Positions 1 to 8,591 of a DNA stretch of 47,380 bases are shown in pieces. The notes under the pieces were generated by a model. The model worked only from the letters and a program-made list of their open reading frames with translations, was not told where the DNA came from and made no database searches. Origin of the DNA: Marivita geojedonensis (GTDB lineage: Bacteria > Pseudomonadota > Alphaproteobacteria > Rhodobacterales > Rhodobacteraceae); the NCBI RefSeq assembly GCF_002115805.1, contig NZ_JFKC01000027.1, positions 1 to 47,380 on the forward strand. Direction: 5' to 3'. Both the position numbers and the translations under genes were made by a program. Numbering within the stretch: position 1 is the first letter of the stretch; every line of letters starts with the position of its first letter.

Positions 1-39
1 GGTAACAATGGGAATAACGGTAACAATGGGAATAAGTGA
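1..39 (+). CDS. 3' end of the repeat-rich exported protein gene that starts at 46307
   Basis: Read from base 1 in frame 1, the codons give Gly-Asn-Asn repeats ending in Gly-Asn-Lys and a TGA at 37-39. The gene starting at 46307 reaches base 47380 exactly at a codon end, also in Gly-Asn-Asn repeats, so the two pieces join in phase without any missing base. The joined gene would encode 370 residues. The simplest explanation is a circular molecule cut inside this repeat. A break caused by misassembly of the repeat is the alternative. The terminator at 78-105 lies just downstream, as expected for a genuine gene end. Confidence 0.8.
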   Translation, partial: GNNGNNGNNGNK

Positions 40-77
40 ATTGTCGTAGAGTAATCCCTTCATAGTATGACCGCGTT

Positions 78-105
78 AAATGGGGCCCTTTTGGGCCCCA
101 TTTTT
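78..105 (+). terminator. Rho-independent terminator
   Basis: A perfect 11-bp stem (78-88 with 93-103, AAATGGGGCCC and its complement) encloses a TTTT loop, and the 3' arm runs into five T residues. It lies 39 bases after the stop codon at 37-39 and would end the repeat-protein transcript that crosses the window junction. Confidence 0.9.
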
Positions 106-315
106 ATACTTCGCGAGATAGCCTCAGTAGCTCCAGCCCTGATCTTGCAGGCTTCATTTCAACACTAAATCGCTCCTCCAAATCCGATGCACTGAACATC
201 AGGACATGGAAATCCAGTTTCACATGACAACTACTATTGCTTAGTAAACCAGCACCACGTCTCATGTGTCAGTGTAGAATTATGACGTCATGCATCACCC
301 ATTGTGGAGCCATCC

Positions 316-1053
316 ATGCCAAACCTTATCAAGATCAACACACTACCAGGCCGACAGATCGACATAAGACCTGCTAGCGTCAAACGGGAGTGGATGGAGA
401 ATTCTCCAGACCGCTTTGCTTATCGCTGTCTTCCTCTCAATATCGCTAACGCTCACGGGTGGACCATCGCATGCAGCTCGCGATTTAGCGTACGGTGGAA
501 CGGAAGCGACGCCCTGGAAGCATTAGAGTTCGTTTATGAAAATGAGGCTGACCCACCTGCGATTTCACACTTTGGATCAGGTATTCTAACGTTTCACATC
601 AACGCCATTGTGACAACAGAGCCAGGGGTATCGATACTTGCTAGCGGTCCTTTTAACGATCCGCGAGCTCATATCTCCCCGCTAACTGGAATCATCGAGA
701 CCGATTGGCTGTCGTTCACGTTCACAATGAACTGGAAGATGACTTCGCCAAATGAATGGGTGACCTTTGAGAAGGGTGCGCCATTCTGTATGATCTTTCC
801 TGTGCGCTTAGATGACATTGAAGCATATGAACTTGAAGTTACACCTCTTGATGAGGAATCAGATTTGATGAAACGCTACGCTGCATATTCGGCTTCGCGA
901 AATGAGTTTAATGAAAAGCTCAAGGTTGGGGATCCCGAGGCGGTATCACGCGGCTGGCAGAAGGATTATTTTCAGGGACGAGACGATGATGCCAAAATCA
1001 GCCACCATCGAACTGGGCTCAAGCTATCAAAACCAGTGTTTCGGGGCGTTTAA
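316..1053 (+). CDS. DUF6065 family protein
   Basis: A 245-residue protein without signal peptide or membrane segment, so probably cytoplasmic. The N-terminal part, with FAYRCLPLNIANAHGW at about residues 34-49, matches my memory of DUF6065, a family of unknown function. The C-terminal 50 residues are charged and end in a basic stretch. ATG 316 is chosen because GGAG at 306-309 sits six bases upstream. An in-frame GTG at 304 overlaps that ribosome site and is less likely. The gene stands between the two paralogous four-cysteine exported proteins (46307 across the junction, and 1382) in the same orientation, so it may work with them, but nothing in the sequence shows its activity. Confidence 0.65.
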   Translation: MPNLIKINTLPGRQIDIRPASVKREWMENSPDRFAYRCLPLNIANAHGWTIACSSRFSVRWNGSDALEALEFVYENEADPPAISHFGSGILTFHINAIVTTEPGVSILASGPFNDPRAHISPLTGIIETDWLSFTFTMNWKMTSPNEWVTFEKGAPFCMIFPVRLDDIEAYELEVTPLDEESDLMKRYAAYSASRNEFNEKLKVGDPEAVSRGWQKDYFQGRDDDAKISHHRTGLKLSKPVFRGV

Positions 1054-1381
1054 GTCTACACACCCTTGGATAGTATGATTGCTTCTCAAACAGCTTAAGT
1101 GATTTCTGGCCATGTTGGGACCGCGACAACTCTGCGGCTGAAGGCTGTGTACAGGGTCCAAGTGTCTCTCGAAATACAAGCAGTGATACCTCAGCAGGAG
1201 ATAGTACGGTAAAAACAAGGCTGCCAGAAAATAAAATTTTTCAACTGAATCAATAATTTATTCACTTATTTGGAAATCACATTCCGAGTCTCGAATGCTT
1301 TTGACCTAGATCAATGTGAAGTTTGCTCAAAAGGTGAACAATCCCTTGGTTCTGACTTTTGAGGAAGGGGAGTGTCTCGAG
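1054..1381. other. Intergenic region, probable promoter of the 1382 gene
   Basis: These 328 bases contain no convincing gene. The right half (about 1228-1280) is strongly AT-rich and would suit a promoter for the exported protein at 1382. I see no clear terminator for the DUF6065 gene and no recognisable operator. GGGGAG at 1367-1372 is the likely ribosome binding site for ATG 1382. Confidence 0.4.
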
Positions 1382-2434
1382 ATGACAGGCAGGAATTTCT
1401 TTAAGAACTCTGTATCAAAGTTGTGTGTCGGCTTGTTTGCTGTGGTGAGTTTGGCTGGTGTTCCTGATTTTGCAAGAGCGCAAAGTTCGGAGTCCGGAAA
1501 TGTTCTGAGAGTGCCAGAAGGTTTGTGCACATGGGATTGGTCTAAGCCGAGTACACGGCAGATCCTTGCAAAATTGGCAGAACGTCCAACGTTCCATACA
1601 AACATGCGGTATGTGTCGGAGGAATGTCCTCTTGTATTTTGCGAGATAGATACTGACGGCGATGCATTGCTGATTGCAGATCTTATGCAAGGTCGCACTT
1701 ACTACCCTGATCTCATCACAACTCTGGAAAACGCCTGTCCTCAGGTAGCGTTGGCTTTCGCAGAAGGGGCAACCGCCAGTGGGCAACAGAGCAACTTGGC
1801 CGCAGCAGACCGCGCCAGAACGCCCGAGCAAGGTGGTCAGGTTGTGAGTGATGACGACGACAGTGGTGGAAATAACGAGCCCGGCCCTGGTAATGAGCCC
1901 GGTCCCGGTAATGAGCCCGGCCCTGGTAATGAGCCCGGTCCCGGTAACGAACCCGGTCCCGGTAACGAGCCCGGCCCTGGTAATGAGCCCGGTCCCGGTA
2001 ACGAGCCCGGTCCCGGTAACGAGCCCGGCCCTGGTAACGAGCCCGGCCCTGGTAATGAGCCCGGCCCTGGTAATGAGCCCGGCCCTGGTAATGAGCCCGG
2101 TCCTGGTAACGAACCTGGTCCCGGCAACGAACCGGGTCCAGGACAAGGTCAGAATCCGGGCAATGACAAGGACGTCGGAAATTCCAAATATGACGGCGTA
2201 CGGGGTGAGGAGCCCTCAGGAAAAGACAAGGATACACCTCCGGGCCAAGAAGATAAGGGAACACCCCCGGGGCAAGCGGACAAAGACACGCCTCCAGGCC
2301 AAGAGGATAAAGGCACACCTCCTGGAAAAGGTGGCACACCTCCCGGCCAAGCAGATGCTGGGGATTTGGAAGACGGCGAGTCCATCTTGGTCTGTGAAGT
2401 CGAGCTGTCTGAAGATGAGTGCTTCGAACTTTGA
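1382..2434 (+). CDS. Exported four-cysteine protein with NEPGPG repeats
   Basis: A 350-residue secreted protein of unknown function. Residues 1-33 form a signal peptide ending Ala-Arg-Ala before Gln34. A compact domain at about 40-125 carries Cys49, Cys82, Cys87 and Cys119, which could form two disulfides. Residues 165-254 are 15 copies of a six-residue Asn-Glu-Pro-Gly-Pro-Gly unit. Several Thr-Pro-Pro-Gly units with Lys/Asp follow, then an acidic tail with two more cysteines. The same domain with matching cysteine spacing occurs in the gene starting at 46307, so the two are paralogues with different repeats. ATG 1382 is chosen over the upstream GTG 1316 because it begins the signal peptide and has GGGGAG nine bases upstream. 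A matrix or surface-coat role is inferred from composition only. Confidence 0.8.
   Translation: MTGRNFFKNSVSKLCVGLFAVVSLAGVPDFARAQSSESGNVLRVPEGLCTWDWSKPSTRQILAKLAERPTFHTNMRYVSEECPLVFCEIDTDGDALLIADLMQGRTYYPDLITTLENACPQVALAFAEGATASGQQSNLAAADRARTPEQGGQVVSDDDDSGGNNEPGPGNEPGPGNEPGPGNEPGPGNEPGPGNEPGPGNEPGPGNEPGPGNEPGPGNEPGPGNEPGPGNEPGPGNEPGPGNEPGPGNEPGPGQGQNPGNDKDVGNSKYDGVRGEEPSGKDKDTPPGQEDKGTPPGQADKDTPPGQEDKGTPPGKGGTPPGQADAGDLEDGESILVCEVELSEDECFEL
1874..2143 (+). repeat. Fifteen 18-bp tandem repeats coding for NEPGPG
   Basis: The 270 bases are exactly 15 units of 18 bp, each coding Asn-Glu-Pro-Gly-Pro-Gly. Units differ only at third codon positions (for example GGC/GGT, CCC/CCT and AAT/AAC), so the peptide is kept constant while the DNA drifts. 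Copy number is likely to vary by slippage or recombination. Confidence 0.95.
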
Positions 2435-2472
2435 GAAAACGGCTTCTTGGAAAGCGTGTTTCTAAGAATAGG

Positions 2473-2508
2473 AGTGCGGGGCTCGAGAGGGTCCCGCACT
2501 GCGTTTTC
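2473..2508 (+). terminator. Terminator after the NEPGPG protein gene
   Basis: AGTGCGGG at 2473-2480 pairs perfectly with CCCGCACT at 2493-2500 around a 12-base loop. GCGTTTTC follows. It begins 39 bases after the stop codon. The T run is short, so termination may be partial. Confidence 0.65.
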
Positions 2509-2569
2509 AGCTAGGGCAAAATACTCTTTGCCCACCTTGCTGCATCGAACGTCACCAAGGACGTAAAAA

Positions 2570-3718
2570 GTGATGATATTCAGAATTCGCCCATCCGCCA
2601 AAAATCTGATCTTCGTGATTGCCAATCTGCTGATTGCAGCGGGAGCCACAGCCGAAACACAAAACCCCTATGCGCTCAACACAACTTGGGAGACAAAATA
2701 CAAAACATTCAACATGTCTTCCTTCGCCTACATGGATCGCAACGAAAACGGTTCCTATGACCTTGGTGATCAACCTCTTGCAGGTATCATCTTTGTTTTG
2801 GAGAAGGATGGCCAAGAGCTTTGGCGCGTTGCTTCCAATGAAAACGGGTTTGCCAATTTCGCGGGCTCCCGAGTAACCGACGAAGCGCCGATATACGAAC
2901 TCGGAGACTACAGCTTTACCGCTCTGGTTCCGCCTGACTGGCGTGTTACGTCGGGGAATACATCGCAGATCAGGAAATTTATCGATGTCCCAGGAGCCTC
3001 GATGGGCGGTGGTCTGGATGAAATGATGAACCCAGTTGGGTTGGTTCCACCGAAGGAAATCCGGGGGCGGGCCGAAGTGGGTACAGAGCTAAGAATCTCA
3101 GGTCCTGGTTTTTCGTCACATCCAATCGAAATTTCAGAGACAGGACAGTTTCGCATCACAGTTCCTGAGCGTGGGCGTTACGAGTTGACGTCGGGAACTT
3201 TCAAGCGGCTGGTTGAGATTGAGGAGTATCCGGTCAATATTGGAAACCTTCGGGAAACAGAGCCAGTTTCAGGTCGCCTCCTGACGCTCACGTTTGACGA
3301 AATCTCCCAGAATGAGCTTAGGAAAGTGCCTTCAGGATATGGCGGGCTGGAGTGGTTCAACTTCAATGCAATGATTAACGTCTTCGCAAAGTCCAGCCGT
3401 GGCTATGTGAATGGCGCCACTTCAGGCAGTTTCATAGCTTACAACAGTTCTGGCCATCCAGGACGGATCAGTCATCCTGACGGCTATGATTTTGTCGAAG
3501 TTCATCTCACGGGAGCCTGGCCTGATTCAGAGGGGGAAACGGCAATTTTCGAGTTCTGGCGTGGAGATAAGAAGGTCGCAGAAGATCAAGTAACGCTAAG
3601 CGCCTATTCTCCGGTGCGGTATGCGCCGCACATGTCCAACATCACCAGTGTCCGCATCTCTACGCAGCATTACTGGCAGATGGTGCTCGACGATCTTATC
3701 GTGGGTTTAGCGCCTTAA
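2570..3718 (+). CDS. Exported protein with SdrD-B-like and lectin-like domains
   Basis: A 382-residue protein beginning with a signal peptide (hydrophobic core at about 12-25, likely cut after Ala-Thr-Ala near residue 28). Residues 50-130 resemble a Cna-B/SdrD-B type repeat: an Asp-Arg-Asn-Glu-Asn-Gly start, a PLAG turn and a later DYSFTA strand. The last 125 residues look like a jelly-roll module of the kind found in PEP-CTERM proteins, with VNGATSGSF, a HLTGAW strand and a final DDL. Both domain calls are by pattern memory. Start is GTG 2570 or ATG 2573; AAGGA at 2557-2561 is eight bases from the GTG. The gene follows the NEPGPG protein, suggesting a shared surface role. Its stop overlaps the convergent gene at 3715 by four bases. 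Confidence 0.6.
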   Translation: MMIFRIRPSAKNLIFVIANLLIAAGATAETQNPYALNTTWETKYKTFNMSSFAYMDRNENGSYDLGDQPLAGIIFVLEKDGQELWRVASNENGFANFAGSRVTDEAPIYELGDYSFTALVPPDWRVTSGNTSQIRKFIDVPGASMGGGLDEMMNPVGLVPPKEIRGRAEVGTELRISGPGFSSHPIEISETGQFRITVPERGRYELTSGTFKRLVEIEEYPVNIGNLRETEPVSGRLLTLTFDEISQNELRKVPSGYGGLEWFNFNAMINVFAKSSRGYVNGATSGSFIAYNSSGHPGRISHPDGYDFVEVHLTGAWPDSEGETAIFEFWRGDKKVAEDQVTLSAYSPVRYAPHMSNITSVRISTQHYWQMVLDDLIVGLAP

Positions 3719-4461
3719 GACTCTGCTGCCTTCCCAACGAGAGCATCTGCCCGTGCGGTGGTGGTATCCATGAAACAGCGTAGTGCTTCTCGCGTTGCTT
3801 CCAGCTCAGCTCCAGTGGCACGGCGGGGCAGGGTGCCGTCAAACCGGGCGAACACCTTTGCCCCTCGGCCAAAAGGCAAAGGCACAAGCATCTTATCCCA
3901 AGTGTTGAGCTGCCGCCCGCGCGTGGTGGAAAACGCATAGCAGAAGACCGGTGCCCCCAGCGTACGCGCCCAGTCGAGCGGCGCATCGAGCACCTCATGC
4001 GCTGGACCCAGCGGACCATCCCCGGTCATGCCAATGCTAACACCGTCACGAAAGCGTCGCAGTACCTCGCGCGAGGCACTGCGGTTCGACCGGGTGCGTG
4101 ACATCTCCACCGCTTGCAAACCAGCTCGGCGCTGCACCGCGCCTGAGATGCGTCCCACCGGTGAGCGGTTGTAGAGACTGGAGAGCGGTCCATCTGCAAC
4201 CGGCCAATGGATGGCTCCCATCACTGACCGGCTATGCCACATCACCAGCAGGATCGGGCCTTCGGACAAGGCATCCTGTAGATCTGTAAGACCTTCAACC
4301 TGCCAATCCGTGTTTCTGTCACAAAAGGCCAGATAACCCCAACCAAGGGCGCCCAGACCCGCCGCAACCGTTTTAGATGTCTCGATCCGTCTGCGCAGGG
4401 ACACGGGAGTTTGCCTAAAGAATTCGTAGAGCCGTTTGTTTTGGAGGTTTTTGCCCTTCAA
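3715..4461 (-). CDS. DUF374 family lysophospholipid acyltransferase-like protein
   Basis: A protein of up to 248 residues of the DUF374 family, related to acyltransferases that act on lipid A or lysophospholipids at the inner membrane. Visible features are a hydrophobic N-terminal segment, MWHSR (the H-containing acyltransferase motif position), the conserved SRSVMG and YNRSPVGR segments, and the DGPLGP motif typical of DUF374. The reading frame starts with TTG at 4461, without a clear ribosome site. A GTG at 4404, giving a VSLRRRIETSK start after an AGG, fits the usual family start better and would give 229 residues. It is divergent from the MsbA-like exporter at 4540, with about 80 bases between, which suggests a shared role in lipid-linked surface glycan or lipid A modification. 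Confidence 0.75.
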   Translation of the reverse strand: MKGKNLQNKRLYEFFRQTPVSLRRRIETSKTVAAGLGALGWGYLAFCDRNTDWQVEGLTDLQDALSEGPILLVMWHSRSVMGAIHWPVADGPLSSLYNRSPVGRISGAVQRRAGLQAVEMSRTRSNRSASREVLRRFRDGVSIGMTGDGPLGPAHEVLDAPLDWARTLGAPVFCYAFSTTRGRQLNTWDKMLVPLPFGRGAKVFARFDGTLPRRATGAELEATREALRCFMDTTTARADALVGKAAES

Positions 4462-4539
4462 GACAAGACTGCACCAACGCCATGACAGGAGGGGGCTGAC
4501 CTCTATACCAAATCACTGTAGAGGCAGGCGTAAGACCCA

Positions 4540-6351
4540 ATGGAATCCTGCATGGCCCTGTTAGCCGCTTCAAAGAAACCGAAAGACGCCAAAGAGAAAC
4601 GGCCAATGTTCAGTGAACAGGACCGCGATAATATCGCATGGTTCTGGCGTAACTACCTCAAGTCCAAAACACCTTGGCTTTTTGTGGTACTGGGCATGAT
4701 AACCATTCAAGGGGTGGTCTATCAGCAATTTCTCTCTCTGACAGAAGACGGATTAAGGGTGATCTTCGACAGCGGCGCAATGTCCGACCTGATCGAGGTC
4801 TGCGCAATCGTCTTTGGCCTCTTCACCACGCGTGCAATCATCTCCTACCTGATCCCGCGTTTGTCTGTGCGATTGGCAAGTGACGCAGTAATGAAGCTGC
4901 GACGCGATCTAATCGACCACCTGATGACACTTGATCTGGCGTTTTTTGAGCGTACTCAGTCTGGCGAGATCATCCTGCGGTTGGTCAACCAAGCGCAGGG
5001 ACTAAGCCTCTTCGTGGGGCAGGCCACGGTCAATGCGGTGCGAGACGCTGCAACGGTCATCATCGTTTCGGGCTATCTGATTTACAAATCACCGCTTCTG
5101 TTCACTGCTGCTCTGATCATCCTGCCAACAATTCTACTTTTGTTGCAGCATGTGTCCGCAAAGATAAAAGAGGTCCAAGCTACGTCAGAAAACGCCATGG
5201 GCGCCTATATGACAGGCATTGACGAGATGTCCTCAGGCATGCGCACTGTAAAAATTGCGGGGCAGGAGCCTATCGAGCGCGAACGTCTCGTAGAAGCCAC
5301 CAAAAATCTACGCAAACTATCAATACGCCTACAGAGCGCTCAAGCTGTTGTCGTCCCCGCCATCGACATGATGGCAGCTTTTGTTTACGTGCTGTTAATC
5401 GGCGGTGGCGGCTACATGGTGCTGTCTGGAAGCTTTGGCCTCGATGGGGCTGGGATCATTGCATATCTACTTGGGCTTGTCCTGGTTTTTGATCCAGCAA
5501 GATCGCTGGCCAGCTTCTTTGCAAAACTGCAGGCCAATTTGATTATTCTCAACGGAGTGCGAAGTCTTCATCGGGAGAAACCGACCATTTTCGACAGAGA
5601 GAATGCGCATACGGATTTCAACACGGACGGTGACATCGTGCTCGAAAACGTCCGCTTCAGCTACGATCGTAAGCATCCACTTTTTGACGACCTTTCGATG
5701 CGCTTTGAAGGTGGCAAGGTGACAGCCATCGTCGGTGCCACTGGCTCCGGTAAGACCACGGTGCTAAGCCTGCTGACCCGGCTTTACGACGTCGAACACG
5801 GTCAGGTAACTATCGACGGCACGCCAATTACGGATCTAAAGATCAAAAACTGGCGCTCTTCTTTCTCAGTGGTGGCCCAGGATATTGTAATCTTCAACAG
5901 CTCGCTGAAAGACAACATCCGTTACGTGCGTCCAGATGCAAGTGACGAAGAAGTACGTGCCGCCGCAGAAGCCGCTGAAATCGCAGAGTTGATGGATGCT
6001 CGTGGAGACAAGCCACTTGGTCCTAAAGGCAGTCAACTATCAGGTGGGCAGAAACAACGCATCGCAATCGCTCGTGCCTTCTTGCGGGCCTCACCAATCC
6101 TGCTGCTTGACGAGGCAACCTCTGCCCTTGATCAGAAAACTGAAGACAAGGTCAAACATGCCTTGAACCGCCTCTCAAAAGGCAAAACCACTCTTATTGT
6201 AGCTCATCGTTTGTCGGCAATTACCCATGCGGACTGGATATACGTGCTAGATGCCGGAAAAGTGGTCGAACAAGGCACCCACAAAGATCTTTTGGCACAA
6301 GCAGGCCTCTATGCTGGAATGTATGGAGCACAAAAAAAGAGCTACCGATAG
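4540..6351 (+). CDS. ABC exporter, MsbA-like (permease fused to ATPase)
   Basis: A 603-residue half-transporter with an N-terminal membrane domain (residues about 40-330, several hydrophobic helices) and a C-terminal ATPase domain. The ATPase has Walker A GATGSGKT at 399-406, signature LSGGQKQR at 500-507, Walker B ILLLDEA at 520-526, and the H-loop histidine in IVAHRLS. Length and layout fit homodimeric exporters of the MsbA/lipid flippase type. It probably flips a lipid or lipid-linked glycan across the inner membrane. The substrate cannot be read from sequence; the nearby DUF374 acyltransferase, sulfotransferase and cytidylyltransferase suggest a modified lipid or glycan. ATG 4540 is preceded by GAGG and GCAGG; ATG 4552 and ATG 4606 are alternatives. 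It differs from the type I secretion ATPase at 33530, which has a PrtD-like membrane domain. Confidence 0.9.
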   Translation: MESCMALLAASKKPKDAKEKRPMFSEQDRDNIAWFWRNYLKSKTPWLFVVLGMITIQGVVYQQFLSLTEDGLRVIFDSGAMSDLIEVCAIVFGLFTTRAIISYLIPRLSVRLASDAVMKLRRDLIDHLMTLDLAFFERTQSGEIILRLVNQAQGLSLFVGQATVNAVRDAATVIIVSGYLIYKSPLLFTAALIILPTILLLLQHVSAKIKEVQATSENAMGAYMTGIDEMSSGMRTVKIAGQEPIERERLVEATKNLRKLSIRLQSAQAVVVPAIDMMAAFVYVLLIGGGGYMVLSGSFGLDGAGIIAYLLGLVLVFDPARSLASFFAKLQANLIILNGVRSLHREKPTIFDRENAHTDFNTDGDIVLENVRFSYDRKHPLFDDLSMRFEGGKVTAIVGATGSGKTTVLSLLTRLYDVEHGQVTIDGTPITDLKIKNWRSSFSVVAQDIVIFNSSLKDNIRYVRPDASDEEVRAAAEAAEIAELMDARGDKPLGPKGSQLSGGQKQRIAIARAFLRASPILLLDEATSALDQKTEDKVKHALNRLSKGKTTLIVAHRLSAITHADWIYVLDAGKVVEQGTHKDLLAQAGLYAGMYGAQKKSYR

Positions 6352-6469
6352 GAACAGCGTTCATTGGTGCACTTTGGTCTACGGCGTCAACACGACAAAT
6401 CACCAGGAAGAACAAGCCAGAAAACGGAACTCCGTGTGGTTGCTGGGCGCGGCAGATCGGCAGACCAGT

Positions 6470-7492
6470 CTAATTTTCTGACATTGAGCAAAGCATATTA
6501 TAGAAGCTGATTTCATCTCGAAAGTGGGCCTTGAACTCATTGCTTCCACAAAAGGCCTGCTCTTCTATGGTGAAAGCATTGGCCTTGTTTTGGGTACGGT
6601 TAAGGGTACTAAGACCACCAACATGGTTCCTGGTTTGCCGGAGATACTCAGTCAGTGGCGCAAGATTGGACTGGTCAAAAATCTTGATCTGACCGCTTCT
6701 GACGTAGTCTTCCGCTAAAGAAAATCGCTCTTCAAGAGTGGAGCCATCCCTGCTGGGATGTCCGAGCATCCAACTGGTTTGGGCAATCTCAACCCCCGCG
6801 AATTTTGTATCCATAAACTCCGGGAGGGACATTGTCCGCATGGCCTTCATGCTGGGGCCAAAGCTTTCGGGGTTTTCCTCAGCCCGACGGGCATGCCCAA
6901 CTGCAGACAAAAAACGATCAACCGGGTTGCGGATAACAGTGAATACATCACCCGCGTTTGAACCACGTTTTTCAAGCAGCTTCGAGAGATAAAAATGGCC
7001 TGCAACTGTCGAATATACGTTGATGTCTGTGCAAGCTGTAAGCTCTTGATGGGTCGAAAAATACTGATATCCGATAGATTTGGAGCGCAGAACCTGTGTG
7101 ATTGAGGTGCCCGCAGTTTTAGGAATGTGCACGAAATCAAGTTGTGCGCTCAAGCCTGAGACACGATGCATGATTTCCGTCATATGTGCCTGTGCAACGG
7201 AAGTCGCGAGCTGAAATCGACCTTCGGTTCTAGGACGTCTCAGTACGAAAAAAACACTGTTCTCCAAAACCGTTTCATACTCAGCCAGTCTAGCGACAAG
7301 CCACCGAGGAAACGAGAGCAGAGCGTCCTTGTGGGCAACGATAACTTCGTAATCTGTTGTTGAGCTTATCTGGCTGTAAGGGGTGACACCAGCCTCACCA
7401 AAGGCTTCGGGTACAAGGACAGGGCCGTTTCCAGCCACACGAAGGGCTTTTTCATAGGCTACCTGCCAGTAGGTGTCTGGATATATGGCCAA
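6470..7492 (-). CDS. Sulfotransferase family protein
   Basis: A 340-residue protein. Residues 121-130 (VHIPKTAGTS) form the 5'-phosphosulfate-binding loop and 187-200 (IRNPVDRFLS...) the 3'-phosphate-binding motif of PAPS-dependent sulfotransferases of the Golgi-type carbohydrate family. It probably transfers sulfate to a surface glycan. The first 110 residues form an extra domain that I do not recognise. The start is a TTG at 7492, strongly supported by AAAAAGGAG ending seven bases upstream; no ATG is suitably placed. The gene is downstream of the IspD-like gene on the same strand with a 100-base gap, so the two may be co-transcribed. PAPS-synthesising genes are not on this plasmid and must be chromosomal. 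Confidence 0.85.
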   Translation of the reverse strand: MAIYPDTYWQVAYEKALRVAGNGPVLVPEAFGEAGVTPYSQISSTTDYEVIVAHKDALLSFPRWLVARLAEYETVLENSVFFVLRRPRTEGRFQLATSVAQAHMTEIMHRVSGLSAQLDFVHIPKTAGTSITQVLRSKSIGYQYFSTHQELTACTDINVYSTVAGHFYLSKLLEKRGSNAGDVFTVIRNPVDRFLSAVGHARRAEENPESFGPSMKAMRTMSLPEFMDTKFAGVEIAQTSWMLGHPSRDGSTLEERFSLAEDYVRSGQIKIFDQSNLAPLTEYLRQTRNHVGGLSTLNRTQNKANAFTIEEQAFCGSNEFKAHFRDEISFYNMLCSMSEN

Positions 7493-7592
7493 GAAGGCGC
7501 TCCTTTTTATGACTTTCTACCGCAGCGTCACATCACACACCGTGGGGGTTTTTCTATGTCACGGCGTTGCATGGATTGTTTGAGCAGGGACG

Positions 7593-8273
7593 TCATCTCG
7601 TCCAATCGGATATCAGTCGCTCAGCTCGCTCAAAATCGCGCGGTGAAGTTATCTTGAAGTTGTCTTCGTGTCCTTCGACTACACATATACGAAGTCCGGC
7701 TTTGCAGGCGATTTCCACGTCATCAGCCGCATCGGCATCTCCATCAGCATGGGCTGCCATGATGGCGCCAAAGCGAAAGGCCTGCGGGGTCTGTGCTCTC
7801 CAAAGGCCATCACGCGACACAGATGTCATTGCTTCAGAACCGTCAGTTCTCCAAAGAGCATCGACAACTGGTAAGCCAGCAAATGCTCCGTCAAATTCCG
7901 GCAACGGCCGCAGAACCGCCCGTATCAATTCCTGCGCACAAAAAGGGCGTGCCGCATCGTGGATCAGCACATTTGCAGGAGCCTGATTGCGCAACCCTTC
8001 AAGACCCAAGCGCACGGAAGCCGCCCTTGATGACCCTCCTTGGACTGGAGGCAAGAGTCTGGGATCATCGAGCCCGGCGATGGCGGCATCATACTTGCTC
8101 CGATCATTTTCATGGATCACGACACAAACGTGATCGATGTCGGAGGAAGCAAGAAAAGCCTGTACCGTGTGCCACAGAACCGCACGCCCTTCTAACAACA
8201 AGTATTGCTTGGGTGTCATTTGCATCATGCGGCTGCCTCGGCCCGCAGCAACGATTAGCGCGGCATTTGTCAT
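7593..8273 (-). CDS. ispD: IspD-like cytidylyltransferase (2-C-methyl-D-erythritol 4-phosphate cytidylyltransferase)
   Basis: A 226-residue nucleotidyltransferase with the IspD motifs: AAGRGSR at 9-15, PK at 21-22, the HDAARP loop at 105-110, ADDVE at 183-187 and NFKIT with Lys208. IspD couples CTP with methylerythritol phosphate in isoprenoid synthesis. Many alphaproteobacteria carry an IspD-IspF fusion; here only the IspD part exists and no ispF follows. Related enzymes make CDP-ribitol or CDP-glycerol for surface polymers, which would fit the surrounding glycan genes, so the true substrate is open. ATG 8273 is chosen because AGAGGA lies eight bases upstream; the frame extends further upstream without a matching family sequence. 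A redundant plasmid copy of a core gene is unusual. Confidence 0.8.
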   Translation of the reverse strand: MTNAALIVAAGRGSRMMQMTPKQYLLLEGRAVLWHTVQAFLASSDIDHVCVVIHENDRSKYDAAIAGLDDPRLLPPVQGGSSRAASVRLGLEGLRNQAPANVLIHDAARPFCAQELIRAVLRPLPEFDGAFAGLPVVDALWRTDGSEAMTSVSRDGLWRAQTPQAFRFGAIMAAHADGDADAADDVEIACKAGLRICVVEGHEDNFKITSPRDFERAERLISDWTR

Positions 8274-8490
8274 ACCTGGTTTTCCTCTGGCTTGGCTGCA
8301 CGGCAGTTGTAATCCTAGGCTGCTTTTACTGCTCAAAGCGGTATTGCCAAGTCCTCCGAGCGATGCAGTGTCCGATGCATGAAAAGGACAAATTTTACAT
8401 AATCATAATTATGCGTAAAACGAATTGTGCGGGACACATTCTGAACTGAGTTTAGACATCTTCCCTATCTTACGGAAAAGCATAGTGCAC

Positions 8491-8532
8491 AAACATCATC
8501 CACACAGAGCTGGCTCTGTGTGGATGATGTTT
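8491..8532. terminator. 20-bp perfect inverted repeat downstream of the 8592 gene
   Basis: AAACATCATCCACACAGAGC at 8491-8510 is perfectly complementary to 8513-8532, with only two bases between. It lies 60 bases past the stop codon of the minus-strand gene at 8592-9761. A TTT ends the stem on both strands, but the T run is short. It is probably a bidirectional terminator between this gene and the IspD gene. The stem is unusually long and perfect, so a protein-binding palindrome is possible. Confidence 0.6.
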
Positions 8533-8591
8533 AAACTTTTCAAATGCTTAGCCCAAACGTGCTGGCCGAAAGCATCTATTGTTTCGCGGTC

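Noticed and set aside
1837-2127. Open frames on both strands over the NEPGPG repeat
   Set aside because: The 18-bp repeat is a multiple of three without stops in other frames. Only the frame with a signal peptide is a credible gene.
4540-6351. The ABC exporter at 4540 as a second type I secretion ATPase
   Set aside because: Its membrane domain lacks the PrtD-type start and no adaptor gene is adjacent. Its layout and neighbours fit an MsbA-like lipid exporter better.
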